A DNA stretch of 64,000 nt from Pseudoalteromonas amylolytica (GCF_001854605.1 NZ_MKJU01000025.1:378-64377), one strand, 5' to 3'; positions 33,575-44,123 are shown, numbered from the stretch's first letter. Notes: generated from the letters alone by a model not told the origin. Translations and numbers: made by a program.

Positions 33575-34981
33575 ATGAAAGCTAAGTTTATTACTCAAAA
33601 AGCCCTCGAAAAAATCAAATCTAACACCCAAAAAGCCATTAACCGCAGCCTAGACAGACATGTAAAACTGGCGGTGACGGGGTTTAGTGGCAGTGGAAAA
33701 ACCGCATTCATCACGGCCTTAGTTAAGCACCTAACCAGTCAGGCGAATAAGCAAAATCTCCCCTTTTTTGATGTGGTCCGTGAACAGCGCCTTATTGCAG
33801 CTAAGCAAGTTCCGCAAAGAGCGCTGGATATTCCTACCTTTGATTATCAAAGTGCTATCTCATGTTTACTTGCAGATGAGCCTAGATGGCCACCATCCAC
33901 TGAACGCATCAATACCTTAACATTGGCGATTAAGTTTGAAACAAAACATGGTCTTAAACAGCACCTATCTGGTATTAGCACGTTATATCTTGAGCTCATT
34001 GATTACCCAGGAGAGTGGTTGGCTGATCTGCCCATGATGTCACAGGACTACCAAACTTGGAGTGAGGCCATGTTGGCCTTGCTAAAAGCGGATGCCTATA
34101 AGCCTTACAGCGAAGAGTTTTTATCATTGCTGGCGAATTTCGATAGTGCCGAGCAAGTCGATGAACAGGCACTCAAAACATTGGCACAGAGTTATCAGCA
34201 AGTACTCACTGCCCTGAAGAAAAATACCCACCTTGCTCAACTACAACCAGGTAGAATGCTTATTCCTGGAGATTTAGCAGGCGCGCCTATTTTACTATTT
34301 TTTCCGGTGGATGCTCAGGCTCAAGGTGGTGATAACAGTCAATATCAGCAGCTAAAAGCGCGTTTTGAAGCTTACAAACAACAAGTGGTTACACCTTTTT
34401 ATAAACAGCACTTCTGTCAGTTTGACAGGCAATTGGTGCTGGTTGATGCACTGAGTGCCCTCAACGATGGGCCAGATACATTGGCAGAGCAAAAGGAAGC
34501 GATTGGGCATGTGATGCAAGTGTTTAATTACGGCAAGTCAGGGCTACTAAAACGACTGTTCTACCCAAAAATAGACAAGGTCCTGTTTGCAGCTAATAAA
34601 TGCGATCATGTTAGCCCATCACAGCAGGCGGATATTGCCTTGTTGCTCAACGATATGTTGGGAGCGCACAGTAATGATCTGCGCTTTGCAGGGGTCGCGG
34701 TGGATACAATGGCAATTTCTTCAGTACAAAGTACGCAAGTCAAACGAGTACAAGAAAATGGCCAGTCATTGGAATGTGTTTATGGCAAAGTATTGGCAGA
34801 GGATGGTTGGACGACTTACTTACCACCACAACCACCAAATCACTGCTTATCTGCTCAGCAGTGGCCTGAGCAGGGTTTTGAGTTCTTATCATTTTCGCCG
34901 CTAAAAGCTTCAAAGGGAGAACTTGGCCATGTTCGTCTTGACCACGCATTACAATTTCTTATCGGAGATAAATTAGCATGA
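33575..34981 (+). CDS. ycjX: YcjX-family GTP-binding protein of the psp regulon
   Basis: 468 residues with a P-loop GFSGSGKT (36-43) and a LIDYPGEWLADLP stretch typical of the family (DUF463). It lies next to pspABC, as in E. coli, where ycjXF belongs to the PspF regulon. The biochemical role is not settled; family members bind and hydrolyse GTP. The stop overlaps the next start (GCATGA), so it is coupled to ycjF. A 75-bp gap to pspC holds a hairpin (33520-33537) without a T-run, so transcription probably continues through. Confidence 0.92.
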   Translation: MKAKFITQKALEKIKSNTQKAINRSLDRHVKLAVTGFSGSGKTAFITALVKHLTSQANKQNLPFFDVVREQRLIAAKQVPQRALDIPTFDYQSAISCLLADEPRWPPSTERINTLTLAIKFETKHGLKQHLSGISTLYLELIDYPGEWLADLPMMSQDYQTWSEAMLALLKADAYKPYSEEFLSLLANFDSAEQVDEQALKTLAQSYQQVLTALKKNTHLAQLQPGRMLIPGDLAGAPILLFFPVDAQAQGGDNSQYQQLKARFEAYKQQVVTPFYKQHFCQFDRQLVLVDALSALNDGPDTLAEQKEAIGHVMQVFNYGKSGLLKRLFYPKIDKVLFAANKCDHVSPSQQADIALLLNDMLGAHSNDLRFAGVAVDTMAISSVQSTQVKRVQENGQSLECVYGKVLAEDGWTTYLPPQPPNHCLSAQQWPEQGFEFLSFSPLKASKGELGHVRLDHALQFLIGDKLA

Positions 34982-36018
34982 ATGACGTCAAGAAGTTACA
35001 CGCTGGTAGGCGTATTGCGACCAGTGTTGAGCCTGATCATGGTAAGCCGCGGCTAGAGTCGGGTAAACGCCTAGAAGGTGAGCACATAGATACAGCAGCA
35101 GATGAAAGCATGGGGATGGAAGCTGAACAAGAGGTGGAGCTAGAGCTGGTATTTCAAAAACCAAAAAGAAGATTAGGTTTGTTCGGCTACTTTGTTATTA
35201 GTCTACTCACCCTTGTGGTGGTTGAAAGCGTCTATAGCATTGTCGAAGCACTGCAAAACTCTTGGTTATTGGCAATACTTTACATTAGCGTATTGGGGCT
35301 AGCTGTCATGAGTGCGTTGCTATTCATTATTAAAGAAGCAAGCGCATTACGAAAGCTGAAACACCATCAGCAACATCGCCAAGATGGCCAAAGATTGCTC
35401 AATAGCACCCAAATCGGAGAAGCACAGGATTGGTTGAGCCCGCTGCTTGAACATCACCCCAAGCAACAGGTTGAAGAGTTTAAAGCAGCTATTAAATCCC
35501 ATCATACAGACAAAGAAGTGTTACAACTGTACGAATCAAGCTTGTTACAGACACAAGACCAGCGTGCCAAAGAAATGATCAGTCAACACGCTACAACCAG
35601 TGCATTGCTGGTGGCGATGAGCCCATTAGCACTGGTTGATATGCTCGCGGTGCTATGGCGTGGTATTCATTTGATAGAAGCAATCACCAAACATTACGGC
35701 ATTAAGTTAGCCTATCGCAGTCGTATCACCTTGTACAAATTGCTGTTCAAGCAAATGGTGTTTGTGGGGGCTACGGAACTTGTCACAGATCTCGCTGCGA
35801 CGAGCTTAGGCGCAGAATTATTAGGCAAGCTTTCAGCTAGAGCAGGTCAGGGCTTAAGTGCAGGCGTGTTTACTGCACGTTTAGGATATAAGACGATGGA
35901 GCTATGTCGGCCATTGCCACGCCTTGAACAAAAACCAAACTTACTGAAATCAACGGTCGATCAGTTAGTTAAAACGCTATTAAAACGTACAGAGACTGTA
36001 ACTAAAACGAGTAGGTGA
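34978..36018 (+). CDS. ycjF: YcjF-family inner-membrane protein (TIGR01620)
   Basis: 346 residues: a charged N-terminal region (1-70, rich in Glu), two adjacent TMs (about 75-99 and 103-123), then a long helical domain with further hydrophobic segments (about 202-225, 256-285). It matches YcjF, which always accompanies YcjX. Start overlaps ycjX by four bases. Function unknown beyond membership of the Psp regulon in enterobacteria. Confidence 0.9.
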   Translation: MNDVKKLHAGRRIATSVEPDHGKPRLESGKRLEGEHIDTAADESMGMEAEQEVELELVFQKPKRRLGLFGYFVISLLTLVVVESVYSIVEALQNSWLLAILYISVLGLAVMSALLFIIKEASALRKLKHHQQHRQDGQRLLNSTQIGEAQDWLSPLLEHHPKQQVEEFKAAIKSHHTDKEVLQLYESSLLQTQDQRAKEMISQHATTSALLVAMSPLALVDMLAVLWRGIHLIEAITKHYGIKLAYRSRITLYKLLFKQMVFVGATELVTDLAATSLGAELLGKLSARAGQGLSAGVFTARLGYKTMELCRPLPRLEQKPNLLKSTVDQLVKTLLKRTETVTKTSR

Positions 36019-36155
36019 CAACAATTATGTACACCTCCCCATGAGCAAGTGGGACTAGCTAGCCATCTTAGCGTCTGGCTTGCTTGTGAATTTTACCTCG
36101 CTGACTTATTTATTAGATAAATCAATTAAAGAATAATAAGTTAACAGGTTAATTT

Positions 36156-37334
36156 ATGAAGAAGTATCACGACAACACGCAATGTATTCACGGCCCAGAA
36201 CATTTCGAAGACCCACATGGTGCGCTTACTGCGCCGTTGTATCAAACATCTACTTTTGCGTTTAAAGATGCGGCACAAGGTGCAGCACGCTTCGCAGGAG
36301 AAGAAGCCGGTTACATTTACACACGTCTTGGCAACCCAACGACACGCGAATTAGAGCAAAAGTTAGCACAGCTGGAAGAGATGGAAGATGCGGCTGCCAC
36401 TGCAACCGGTATGGGGGCAGTATCGGCTTCGGTGCTAAGTTTCCTACAACAAGGAGACCACTTAATAGCGTCAAGTGCGTTGTACGGTTGTAGTTTTGCG
36501 TTGTTTGCACACATGTTACCTAAGTTTGGTATCGAGGTAACGTTTGTGGATATGACCAATGAAACGGAGCTTAAAGCGGCTTTAAAACCAAATAGCAAAA
36601 TGATCTTCGCGGAGACACCGATTAACCCGAACATGACAGTTTTGGATTTAAAAATGTTGGGCGACTTTGCAAAACAACATCAATTGATAAGCGTGATCGA
36701 CAATACGTTTATGACGCCGCTGTTACAAAAGCCTAAACATTTTGGGATTGATATTGTCATTCACAGTGCCACCAAGTATCTCAACGGGCATGGCGATGTT
36801 GTAGCGGGTATCGTGTGTGGTACTAAAGAACATATCGAACTGATTAAACTTACCGTGCTTAAAGATATTGGCGCGACCATCAGCCCACACGACGCGTGGC
36901 TCATTAATCGTGGTTTAAAGACTTTGGCTGTTCGTATGGCTCGTCACTGTGAAAGTGCCCAAAAGGTGGCTGAGTATTTAGAAAAGCACCCGAAAGTGAG
37001 TAAGGTTTACTACCCTGGACTTGCATCTCACCCAGGATATAAGTTTTTGGGTGAACAGATGAAAGGTGCAGGTGGGGTGATAGCGTTTGAGATAGTGGGC
37101 AGCTTGCAAGATGGTGAAGCATTTATCAATGCGACTGAGCTTTGCACACTGGCTGTTAGCCTAGGCGACCCTGAAACATTGATTCAACATCCAGCTTCAA
37201 TGACACACTCTCCTTATACACCAGAAGAGCGTCAAGCGGCTGGTATTTCAGATGGTCTGATCCGTATTTCTGTCGGGTTAGAGGATGTGGAAGATATCAT
37301 TGCAGACTTAGAGAACGCTTTTAGGGGGTTTTAA
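36156..37334 (+). CDS. megL: Methionine gamma-lyase (PLP enzyme)
   Basis: 392 residues of the Cys/Met-metabolism PLP family: IYTRLGNPT (54-62), GMGAVSA (85-91), PLP lysine K207 in SATKYLNGHGD. The active-site segment ALYGC (108-112) has tyrosine and cysteine where methionine gamma-lyases have their characteristic Tyr-Cys pair (C116 in the Pseudomonas putida enzyme), unlike cystathionine gamma-synthase or beta-lyase. It degrades methionine to methanethiol, 2-oxobutyrate and ammonia in the cytoplasm. Alternative: another gamma-lyase of the family. Monocistronic, with a clear terminator. Confidence 0.88.
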   Translation: MKKYHDNTQCIHGPEHFEDPHGALTAPLYQTSTFAFKDAAQGAARFAGEEAGYIYTRLGNPTTRELEQKLAQLEEMEDAAATATGMGAVSASVLSFLQQGDHLIASSALYGCSFALFAHMLPKFGIEVTFVDMTNETELKAALKPNSKMIFAETPINPNMTVLDLKMLGDFAKQHQLISVIDNTFMTPLLQKPKHFGIDIVIHSATKYLNGHGDVVAGIVCGTKEHIELIKLTVLKDIGATISPHDAWLINRGLKTLAVRMARHCESAQKVAEYLEKHPKVSKVYYPGLASHPGYKFLGEQMKGAGGVIAFEIVGSLQDGEAFINATELCTLAVSLGDPETLIQHPASMTHSPYTPEERQAAGISDGLIRISVGLEDVEDIIADLENAFRGF

Positions 37335-37367
37335 TGTAAAATAATGTTTACAACAAAAACCTTTAAA

Positions 37368-37400
37368 ACCCGCCTATTTGGCGGGTGTTTATTTTTTAAT
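37368..37400 (+). terminator. Intrinsic terminator of the methionine gamma-lyase gene
   Basis: ACCCGCC-TATTT-GGCGGGT (37368-37386) followed by a T-rich tract (GTTTATTTTTTA). Confidence 0.85.
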
Positions 37401-37407
37401 ACAAATT

Positions 37408-37425
37408 TGTAATTTAAGGTGTACA
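37408..37425. promoter_or_regulatory. TyrR-box-like site upstream of phhA
   Basis: TGTAATTTAAGGTGTACA matches the TyrR box TGTAAA-N6-TTTACA in 10 of 12 positions, 129 bp before the phhA start. Aromatic-amino-acid regulators of the TyrR/PhhR family control phenylalanine hydroxylase genes in gammaproteobacteria, which makes the site plausible. Confidence 0.45.
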
Positions 37426-37553
37426 AAATTGTGGTTTGCTCAGATGGCGTCGTGAGCGTCAGCTATTACACTTTTCGTTAGTTTTACATAGTATCCTAGT
37501 AACAAGTTGAGGCGCGATCATCATAGATCGACCGATGTAAAAAGAAGGTTAAA

Positions 37554-38351
37554 ATGGCTAAGTCGAGCAAATATACTTCTAAGCAACCCGATGCAAATGG
37601 CATCATTGCTTGGAGTGATGAAGAGAACAAAATTTGGTCAGAGCTTGTGGCTCGTCAACTAAAGTGTATTGAAGGCAAAGCGTGCGATGAGTATATGGAG
37701 GGATTGAAGAAGATCAACCTACCGCATGATCGCATTCCACAGCTACATGAGCTTAACGAAGTGCTTGGTAAAGAAACTGGTTGGCAAGTGGCCCCTGTTC
37801 CGGCGCTTATCGACTTTGATGAGTTTTTCCGTTTATTAGCAAACAAACAATTCCCAGTTGCGACGTTTATACGCAGCAGAGAAGAGTTTGACTACTTACA
37901 AGAGCCTGATATTTTCCACGAGATCTTTGGTCATTGCGCTATGCTGACTAATCCAGACTTTGCTGAGTTTACGCACAAGTACGGCCAGTTGGGTTATGCC
38001 GCACAGAAAAAAGACCGAGTGTATTTAGCGCGTTTATACTGGTTTACAGTCGAGTTTGGTTTAATGCAAACCGAAAAAGGCTTACGTATTTATGGTGGTG
38101 GCGTTTTATCAAGCCCTGGCGAAACTCAGTATGTTTACACTGACACACCAGAGATTTCACCTTTAAATGTCTTGGACGTGCTGCGTACACCATATCGCAT
38201 TGATATTATGCAACCTGTGTACTACACCATTAACTCAATCCATGATTTGTTTGATATTTCACAAATGGATATCATGTCATTGGTTGAAGAAGCAAAAGAG
38301 TTGGGCTTATTCGAGCCAAAATTTCCACCTAAAGAAAAGTTAGCAAGTTAA
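37554..38351 (+). CDS. phhA: Phenylalanine-4-hydroxylase
   Basis: 265 residues, the usual bacterial length without the regulatory domain of animal enzymes. Iron ligands H122 and H127 in FHEIFGH and E167 in FTVEFG. It uses pterin cofactor and oxygen to turn phenylalanine into tyrosine in the cytoplasm. RBS AGAAGG (37543-37548). The pterin-recycling dehydratase gene follows 11 bp later, as in other bacteria with this enzyme. Confidence 0.96.
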   Translation: MAKSSKYTSKQPDANGIIAWSDEENKIWSELVARQLKCIEGKACDEYMEGLKKINLPHDRIPQLHELNEVLGKETGWQVAPVPALIDFDEFFRLLANKQFPVATFIRSREEFDYLQEPDIFHEIFGHCAMLTNPDFAEFTHKYGQLGYAAQKKDRVYLARLYWFTVEFGLMQTEKGLRIYGGGVLSSPGETQYVYTDTPEISPLNVLDVLRTPYRIDIMQPVYYTINSIHDLFDISQMDIMSLVEEAKELGLFEPKFPPKEKLAS

Positions 38352-38362
38352 GGATTTATTAG

Positions 38363-38707
38363 ATGTCTGATTTAAGTGCACAAAAATGTGAAGCGTGTCG
38401 TGCGGATGCGCCTAAAGTGTCAGATGAAGAACTAGCGGTATTGATTAAACAGATCCCAGATTGGGTTCCTGAAGTACGTGATGGCATCATGCAGCTTGAG
38501 CGTGTATTTAAGTTTAAGAACTTCAAAGCAGCGCTTGAGTTTACCAACATGGTAGGCGCGATGGCTGAAGAAGAAGGTCATCACCCAGGGCTATTAACTG
38601 AGTGGGGCAAAGTGACTGTGACTTGGTGGAGCCACTCTATCAAGGGCCTACACAAAAACGATTTTGTGTGTGCCGCTAAAACAGATGATGTATTTGCAGC
38701 TCTGTAA
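38363..38707 (+). CDS. phhB: Pterin-4a-carbinolamine dehydratase
   Basis: 114 residues of the DCoH/PCD family: the histidine pair in EEEGHHPGL (active-site region), [11 protein letters not shown] and a KGLHKNDF end. It dehydrates the pterin carbinolamine made by PhhA so the cofactor can be reduced again. Second gene of the phhAB operon, closed by a terminator shared with dapD. Confidence 0.95.
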   Translation: MSDLSAQKCEACRADAPKVSDEELAVLIKQIPDWVPEVRDGIMQLERVFKFKNFKAALEFTNMVGAMAEEEGHHPGLLTEWGKVTVTWWSHSIKGLHKNDFVCAAKTDDVFAAL

Positions 38708-38724
38708 TAATAAATAACAGTTTG

Positions 38725-38751
38725 AAAAAAGCGCCGTTTGGCGCTTTTTTT
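38725..38751. terminator. Bidirectional terminator between phhB and dapD
   Basis: AAAAAAGCGCC-GTTT-GGCGCTTTTTT: 11-bp stem with A-run before and T-run after, so it works for both converging units. Confidence 0.9.
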
Positions 38752-38771
38752 ATGACTAACCGGTTAGGTGG

Positions 38772-39599
38772 TTATTCATCCACTGAACGAAGTAGGGCGT
38801 TAATGCCTACTTTTTCACGTGTTTGCTGATCTACTTTTTTCACGATGATAGCAGCATATAAGCTGTGTGAGCCGTCTTTGCTTGGTAATGAACCCGGCAC
38901 CACAACAGCACCGGCTGGTACTCGGCCATAGTGAATTTCGCCAGTTTCACGGTCATAGATACGTGTGCTTTGAGAAATATACACACCCATTGAAATCACT
39001 GCACCTTGTTCAACAATTACACCTTCGACGATTTCTGAGCGCGCGCCGATGAAGCAGTTGTCCTCAATGATGGTTGGGTTCGCTTGTAGTGGCTCTAGTA
39101 CGCCACCGATGCCCACACCACCTGACAGGTGTACGTTTTTACCGATCTGAGCACATGAACCAACGGTTGCCCAAGTATCCACCATTGTGCCTTCATCCAC
39201 ATAAGCACCGATGTTAACGTAAGAAGGCATCAACACCACGTTCTTACCTACATAGCTGCCCTGACGCGCAACCGCATTAGGCACAACGCGCATACCACCT
39301 TGTTTAAACTGCTCAGGCGTATAGTCGCTAAACTTTAAAGGCACCTTATCAAAATATTGGCTTACGCCATCGTGCATAGGCTGGTTGTCACGAATACGAA
39401 ATGACAGCAATACCGCCTTTTTTAACCATTGGTGTACGACCCACTCGCCACTGATTTTCTCAGCTACACGAGCTGAGCCTGAATCTAGCAGTGCGAGCGC
39501 TTGGGTGATTGCGCTTTTAACAGGCTCTGATACTTGCGTTGGTGTAATGCTGTCGCGTTGCTCCCACGCTTGTTCAATGATTAATTTTAAATCTGACAT
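38772..39599 (-). CDS. dapD: 2,3,4,5-tetrahydropyridine-2,6-dicarboxylate N-succinyltransferase
   Basis: 275 residues, as in E. coli (274). A helical N-terminal part, then a left-handed beta-helix of hexapeptide repeats (about 105-230: [40 protein letters not shown] and the following turns). It uses succinyl-CoA in the lysine/diaminopimelate pathway, so it feeds peptidoglycan synthesis. It lies 11 bp after glnD; map-glnD-dapD is a conserved order. Confidence 0.97.
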   Translation of the reverse strand: MSDLKLIIEQAWEQRDSITPTQVSEPVKSAITQALALLDSGSARVAEKISGEWVVHQWLKKAVLLSFRIRDNQPMHDGVSQYFDKVPLKFSDYTPEQFKQGGMRVVPNAVARQGSYVGKNVVLMPSYVNIGAYVDEGTMVDTWATVGSCAQIGKNVHLSGGVGIGGVLEPLQANPTIIEDNCFIGARSEIVEGVIVEQGAVISMGVYISQSTRIYDRETGEIHYGRVPAGAVVVPGSLPSKDGSHSLYAAIIVKKVDQQTREKVGINALLRSVDE

Positions 39600-39610
39600 A
39601 ATGTCCTCTT

Positions 39611-42229
39611 TTATTCGGATTCTGCGTTTAATTTTTTCATTAAATCACGATGTAATTCGGCTTTGTGTTCTTCGCTTAGCGCTTTGTAATTTTCATCGGA
39701 TACCACAAAGAAATCTTCTGCACGTTCGCCCACGGTTGTAATCCGCGCGGCATGAATATGCAGTGAATTGGCTTGAAATACTTCAGCGATCTTAGTTAGT
39801 AAACCTTGGATATCAATCGCTTGGATTTCAATAAGGTTTCTGTCACTGCGCGCATGAGGTCGCACAATAACTTTTGGTTTAATATTAAAATCTTTAAAGC
39901 GCTGAGAGCGATTCTTCTTAAGCCGTATCTTCTTTTTAGGGTCTTGTAATACCGCCTCGATCCCCCTACGGATAGAGTTGGCGCGGGTACTGGCAACCGG
40001 ATTGCCGTTCACCTCTAGGATCACAAAACTAAATACCACGTAACCGTCTTTGGTGGTCATCACCTGAGCGTGCTGGATCTGCGCTTTTTTAGAGCCAATG
40101 ACGCTGACTAGTTTGGCAAATAGTGTGGCCTCATAGGGGCTATATACAAATACTTGCGTGCCGCCATGTAGTGGCTTTTCACTGACCATTACGCTTGCTT
40201 GGCTCAAGTCTTTTGACTTAAGTAAGTGTTCACTATGCCAAGAGATTTGCTGTTCACTAAATGCCGTAAAATAATTGGCTTTAAAGCGTGACCAGCTCAA
40301 ATCAATAAACTCTTCCTCAAAGCCCTTATTAATCAGTCGTTGTTTAGCCTGGCGCTTTTTATCACGGATTTGATCGCGCATGTCCATGGGGTTTTCAAGG
40401 CCAAGACGCAATGCTCGCTGAGCATGTAAATACAGCTCACGCAACAGGGTATTCTTCCAATCGTTCCACAAGTTGTCGTTGGTCGCTCGAATATCCGCAA
40501 CGGTTAGACAGTATAAGTAATCGAGCTGACGCTCGTTCTTAACCTGTGAGGCAAATTCATTGATGACGTCCGGATCGTTGATATCTTTGCGTTGTGCCGT
40601 GACAGACATCAACAGGTGACTTTTGACCAGCCAAGCGACAAGACGTGAATCTGAGGTGGTAAAGCCATGCATTTTACAAAACGCTTGGGCATCCACCGCC
40701 CCTAGTTCTGAGTGGTCACCACCACGACCTTTAGCAATATCATGAAATATTGCCGCTAAGTACAGTAACTCTGGTTTATCCATCCGCGTGACTATCTCGC
40801 TACAAATAGGAAAGTCACTTGGCTGGGTTTTATCAAAGTACTGATAAATGTTTTTTACGAGTTTGTGCGTGTGCTCATCGACCGTGTAGGCATGGAAAAG
40901 GTCAAATTGCATTTGACCGAAAATATTTCGCCATTGTGGCAAATAGGCAGCGATCAATCCGTGTTTGTGCATCAGTGTAAATGCGCGGCCCATCCCGTTG
41001 GGGTGCTTTAGCAGGCGCAAAAACGCGTCTCGACAACCGGCATAATCTTGTAAGTCGCCAAGCAGTCTGCGACGTACCTGACGCATGGTTCTGATAGTGT
41101 TAGGGTCAATGCCAATGATTTCAGGGTTGTCAGCAATATGTTCAAATAGAACAAACAATTGTTCACGTCTGAAAAACACCGAAGGGTTTTTAACGCGGAT
41201 CTTATTGCCAACTCGTTCGAAGTTTCTGTCCAGCGGTACTGCGGTCTGCTCAGCGCTATCTGGCAGGATACTTTGTTCAAAATAAGACAACAGCATTTGG
41301 TTCATTTCGCGAACCCGACTCATGATCCTAAACAGGCGTTTCATCATGCGCTCTACTGAGGCTTTACCTTCGGCACCAAAGCCCAGTAGCTCCGCCGCAT
41401 TAGGTTGATGGTCAAACAGCAGTCTGTTTTCGTTGCGACCAGCCGCTAAATGTAGCGCAAAGCGGATGTTCCACAAATTCTCAATGCATTCTAAAAGTTC
41501 TTGGTACTCTTCATGGGTGAGGTAGCCGTGGCTGATTAACTCTTCGAGGGTTTCAGCGTGGAAGTGCTTTTTCGCGACCCAGAAAATAGTCTGTAGGTCC
41601 CTCAAGCCACCGGGGTTCTCTTTGACATTAGGCTCAAGGTTGTAGGCGGTGCCATGACACTTTCGGTGGCGAACTTTTTGCTCATCGAGCTTGGCGAGAA
41701 AAAACTCATCAGAGCGCCAAATAGGCGTTTCCATGATGTGACTTTTTAAACGCTCAAATTCAATGTGATTGCCACAGATCAGGCGGCTTTCTAGTAGGCT
41801 GGTAGTAAAGTGAACGTCTTGCTTTTTTTGTTCCAGAACTTGCTCGTGTGTACGTACGCTGTGACCAATCTCTAGATTGAGATCCCACAATAACGTCACG
41901 AAAGCCTCTAGATTATTGGTAAGTTGCTCATCGGGTGGCGATTGTACCAACAGTAAGAAGTCGATATCAGAGTAAGGGTGAAGCTCACCTCGCCCATAGC
42001 CTCCAATTGCGATCAGGGCGATTTCTGGGTATTGGGCAAGACCTGTGTCGTTGAACAACTTGATTAACAGGCGGTCAATAAACTCAGCGCGAGCGTTGAT
42101 CAGGTTTCGTACAGGTTGCTTAGAAAATTCGTTGTGTAGCCATTTATAAAAATAAGCAGAACAATCTTTATAATCATTAAGCTGCTCGGCATTGTCGAGC
42201 AGCTTTTTTACTCTGTTAGGCAGTGCCAC
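39611..42229 (-). CDS. glnD: Bifunctional PII uridylyltransferase / uridylyl-removing enzyme
   Basis: 872 residues, normal length. Nucleotidyltransferase site [19 protein letters not shown] (about 72-90, metal aspartates in SDID), HD-type hydrolase site with [17 protein letters not shown] (about 490-507), and two C-terminal ACT domains that bind glutamine. It signals nitrogen status by modifying PII proteins. The start appears to be GTG at 42229, with AGGAG in the overlap of the map stop codon. It sits nine bases after map. Confidence 0.97.
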   Translation of the reverse strand: MALPNRVKKLLDNAEQLNDYKDCSAYFYKWLHNEFSKQPVRNLINARAEFIDRLLIKLFNDTGLAQYPEIALIAIGGYGRGELHPYSDIDFLLLVQSPPDEQLTNNLEAFVTLLWDLNLEIGHSVRTHEQVLEQKKQDVHFTTSLLESRLICGNHIEFERLKSHIMETPIWRSDEFFLAKLDEQKVRHRKCHGTAYNLEPNVKENPGGLRDLQTIFWVAKKHFHAETLEELISHGYLTHEEYQELLECIENLWNIRFALHLAAGRNENRLLFDHQPNAAELLGFGAEGKASVERMMKRLFRIMSRVREMNQMLLSYFEQSILPDSAEQTAVPLDRNFERVGNKIRVKNPSVFFRREQLFVLFEHIADNPEIIGIDPNTIRTMRQVRRRLLGDLQDYAGCRDAFLRLLKHPNGMGRAFTLMHKHGLIAAYLPQWRNIFGQMQFDLFHAYTVDEHTHKLVKNIYQYFDKTQPSDFPICSEIVTRMDKPELLYLAAIFHDIAKGRGGDHSELGAVDAQAFCKMHGFTTSDSRLVAWLVKSHLLMSVTAQRKDINDPDVINEFASQVKNERQLDYLYCLTVADIRATNDNLWNDWKNTLLRELYLHAQRALRLGLENPMDMRDQIRDKKRQAKQRLINKGFEEEFIDLSWSRFKANYFTAFSEQQISWHSEHLLKSKDLSQASVMVSEKPLHGGTQVFVYSPYEATLFAKLVSVIGSKKAQIQHAQVMTTKDGYVVFSFVILEVNGNPVASTRANSIRRGIEAVLQDPKKKIRLKKNRSQRFKDFNIKPKVIVRPHARSDRNLIEIQAIDIQGLLTKIAEVFQANSLHIHAARITTVGERAEDFFVVSDENYKALSEEHKAELHRDLMKKLNAESE

Positions 42230-42238
42230 CTAAGGCTC

Positions 42239-43030
42239 CTAGTGTTCAATCACTCTATCAATTGTCTCGTCGTTACGCAGGGTAAGGATCTCAACGCCAT
42301 TTTCAGTGACCAATAATGTATGTTCCCACTGAGCTGATAGACTACGGTCTTTGGTTACAACAGTCCAGTCGTCTTTTAGCAACTTACATTGGCGCTTACC
42401 AGCATTGACCATAGGTTCGATGGTTAAACACATGCCTGCTTTTAACATCTCACCGGTGCCCGGCTTACCATAGTGCATAACTTGTGGCTCTTCATGAAAC
42501 TCTTTACCAATGCCGTGGCCACAATATTCGCGCACAATAGAGTAATTAAACCCTTCAGCATACTTTTGAATCGCGGCACCAATATCACCTAAACGCACCC
42601 CAGGCTTAACCATCTTAATGGCAAGATAAAGGCTCTCTTGAGTGATTTCGCTTAAACGCTTACCTTGAATGGTGGGAGTACCAACGTAGAACATTTTTGA
42701 GGTATCGCCGTGGTAGCCGTCTTTAATTACGGTGACATCGATATTAATAATGTCGCCTTCTTTTAGCGGTTTATCGTTAGGAATACCATGACAGATAACG
42801 TGATTCACAGACGTACAAATTGACTTCGGAAAGCCATGGTAATTCAGTGGGGCTGGTATCGCATTTTGTTCGTTAACAATATAATCGTGACAAATTGTAT
42901 TTAGCTCATCTGTAGTGACCCCAGGCTTCACATATGGCCCAATCATTTCTAGTACTTCTGCGGCTAAGCGCCCAGCAATACGCATTTTTTCGATTTCTTC
43001 AGGGGTTTTAATCACTGCACTCATTGACAC
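42239..43030 (-). CDS. map: Methionine aminopeptidase, type I
   Basis: 263 residues, as in E. coli (264). It starts MSMSAVIKTPEEIEKMRIAG and carries the pita-bread motifs: NYHGFPKSICTSVN, CHGIPNDK, INIDVTV (metal Asp), GDTSKMF, EYCGHGIG (metal His), FHEEPQV, MCLTIEPM and QWEHTLLVT. It removes the initiator methionine from nascent proteins. It heads the map-glnD-dapD operon, divergent from rpsB. Confidence 0.97.
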   Translation of the reverse strand: MSMSAVIKTPEEIEKMRIAGRLAAEVLEMIGPYVKPGVTTDELNTICHDYIVNEQNAIPAPLNYHGFPKSICTSVNHVICHGIPNDKPLKEGDIINIDVTVIKDGYHGDTSKMFYVGTPTIQGKRLSEITQESLYLAIKMVKPGVRLGDIGAAIQKYAEGFNYSIVREYCGHGIGKEFHEEPQVMHYGKPGTGEMLKAGMCLTIEPMVNAGKRQCKLLKDDWTVVTKDRSLSAQWEHTLLVTENGVEILTLRNDETIDRVIEH

Positions 43031-43082
43031 TCCAAGTCGGTATTTTTAAGTTAGCAACAACGCACAAATTTTGTACTTATCG

Positions 43083-43118
43083 TTGAGTTATGCACTTTTA
43101 TATGGTATAAAGCGCGCC
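43083..43118 (+). promoter_or_regulatory. Sigma-70 promoter of rpsB-tsf with GC-rich discriminator
   Basis: TTGAGT (43083-43088), 17-bp spacer, TATAAA (43106-43111), then GCGCGCC. The GC discriminator is typical of promoters under stringent (ppGpp/DksA) control. Confidence 0.75.
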
Positions 43119-43290
43119 GTCTTTTTACAAATAAATCTTACGGGGTTGTTTGTATTTAAGATAAACACATTCATATTAACACACACACATATCGACACAT
43201 ACACTTGGGTGCATGTCTTGGTAATTTCTGAGCATGTTGGTGCTATGGGATATGTGGAGGCTTAACCCTAACTTATTAGAGGAAATTAAA
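43119..43290 (+). promoter_or_regulatory. rpsB leader, possible S2-binding regulatory RNA
   Basis: A leader of about 170 nt between the predicted start and the rpsB ATG. In gammaproteobacteria ribosomal protein S2 represses rpsB-tsf through a structured leader. I see the long leader and some pairing potential near 43205-43260, but I cannot confirm the fold. Confidence 0.4.
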
Positions 43291-44019
43291 ATGGCAAACG
43301 TTTCAATGCGCGATATGCTTCAGGCTGGTGTTCACTTCGGTCACCAAGCTCGTTACTGGAACCCTAAGATGAAGCCTTTCATCTTCGGCGCTCGTAACCG
43401 TGTACATATCATCAACCTAGAAAAAACTGTTCCTATGTTCAACGATGCACTTAAGTTCTTACAGAACACTGCGTCTAACAAAGGTAAAATTCTTTTCGTA
43501 GGTACTAAGCGCGCTGCAAGCGAAGCAGTTAAAGAAGCAGCTCTTCAAAGTGATCAGTACTTCGTAAATCACCGTTGGTTAGGTGGTATGTTGACTAACT
43601 GGAAAACAGTTCGTCAATCAATCAAGCGTCTTAAAGACCTTGAAACTCAAAGCCAAGACGGTACTTTCGAAAAGCTGACTAAAAAAGAAGCGTTAATGCT
43701 AACTCGTGAAATGGAAAAGCTTGAGAAGAGCCTTGGCGGTATCAAAGATATGGGCGGTCTTCCTGACGCTATCTTCGTTATCGACGCTGACCACGAGCAC
43801 ATCGCAATTCGCGAAGCTAACAACCTAGGTATTCCAGTAGTATCTGTAGTTGATACTAACTCGAACCCAGATGGTGTTGATTTCATCATCCCAGGTAACG
43901 ACGACGCTATCCGCGCTATCCAGCTTTACACTGGCGCAGTAGCTGCTGCTATCACTGAAGGCCGTGAAAGCAACATCGTTGCTCAAGCTGAAAGCGACGA
44001 TTTCGTAGAAGCTGAGTAA
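43291..44019 (+). CDS. rpsB: 30S ribosomal protein S2
   Basis: 242 residues from the ATG at 43291 (RBS AGAGG at 43278). An upstream ATG at 43234 would add 19 unrelated residues and is rejected. The start [19 protein letters not shown], then [14 protein letters not shown], and [13 protein letters not shown] are near-universal S2 sequences. Codon use is strongly biased, as expected for a highly expressed gene. First gene of rpsB-tsf. Confidence 0.98.
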   Translation: MANVSMRDMLQAGVHFGHQARYWNPKMKPFIFGARNRVHIINLEKTVPMFNDALKFLQNTASNKGKILFVGTKRAASEAVKEAALQSDQYFVNHRWLGGMLTNWKTVRQSIKRLKDLETQSQDGTFEKLTKKEALMLTREMEKLEKSLGGIKDMGGLPDAIFVIDADHEHIAIREANNLGIPVVSVVDTNSNPDGVDFIIPGNDDAIRAIQLYTGAVAAAITEGRESNIVAQAESDDFVEAE

Positions 44020-44030
44020 TTAGCTGTCAT

Positions 44031-44061
44031 CAAGTCTTCATCTAATTGAGGTGAAGACTTG
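44031..44061 (+). terminator. Hairpin between rpsB and tsf (probable attenuator)
   Basis: CAAGTCTTCA / TGAAGACTTG perfect 10-bp stem with 11-base loop. The tract after it is not T-rich, so it probably lowers rather than stops transcription into tsf, in keeping with the attenuation known at this junction in E. coli. Confidence 0.5.
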
Positions 44062-44123
44062 ATATTCTTGAAGAGCGGTTATTCCGCTTCCCTAAAACAG
44101 AATTCATATTTGAGGATATTCTA

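Noticed and set aside
36019-36155. SAM-type riboswitch before methionine gamma-lyase
   Set aside because: The 137-bp gap shows only a loose GCAAG/CTTGC pairing and no conserved core that I recognise.
43234-43290. Upstream extension of rpsB
   Set aside because: The added residues are absent from S2 proteins; the RBS at 43278 fits the ATG at 43291.
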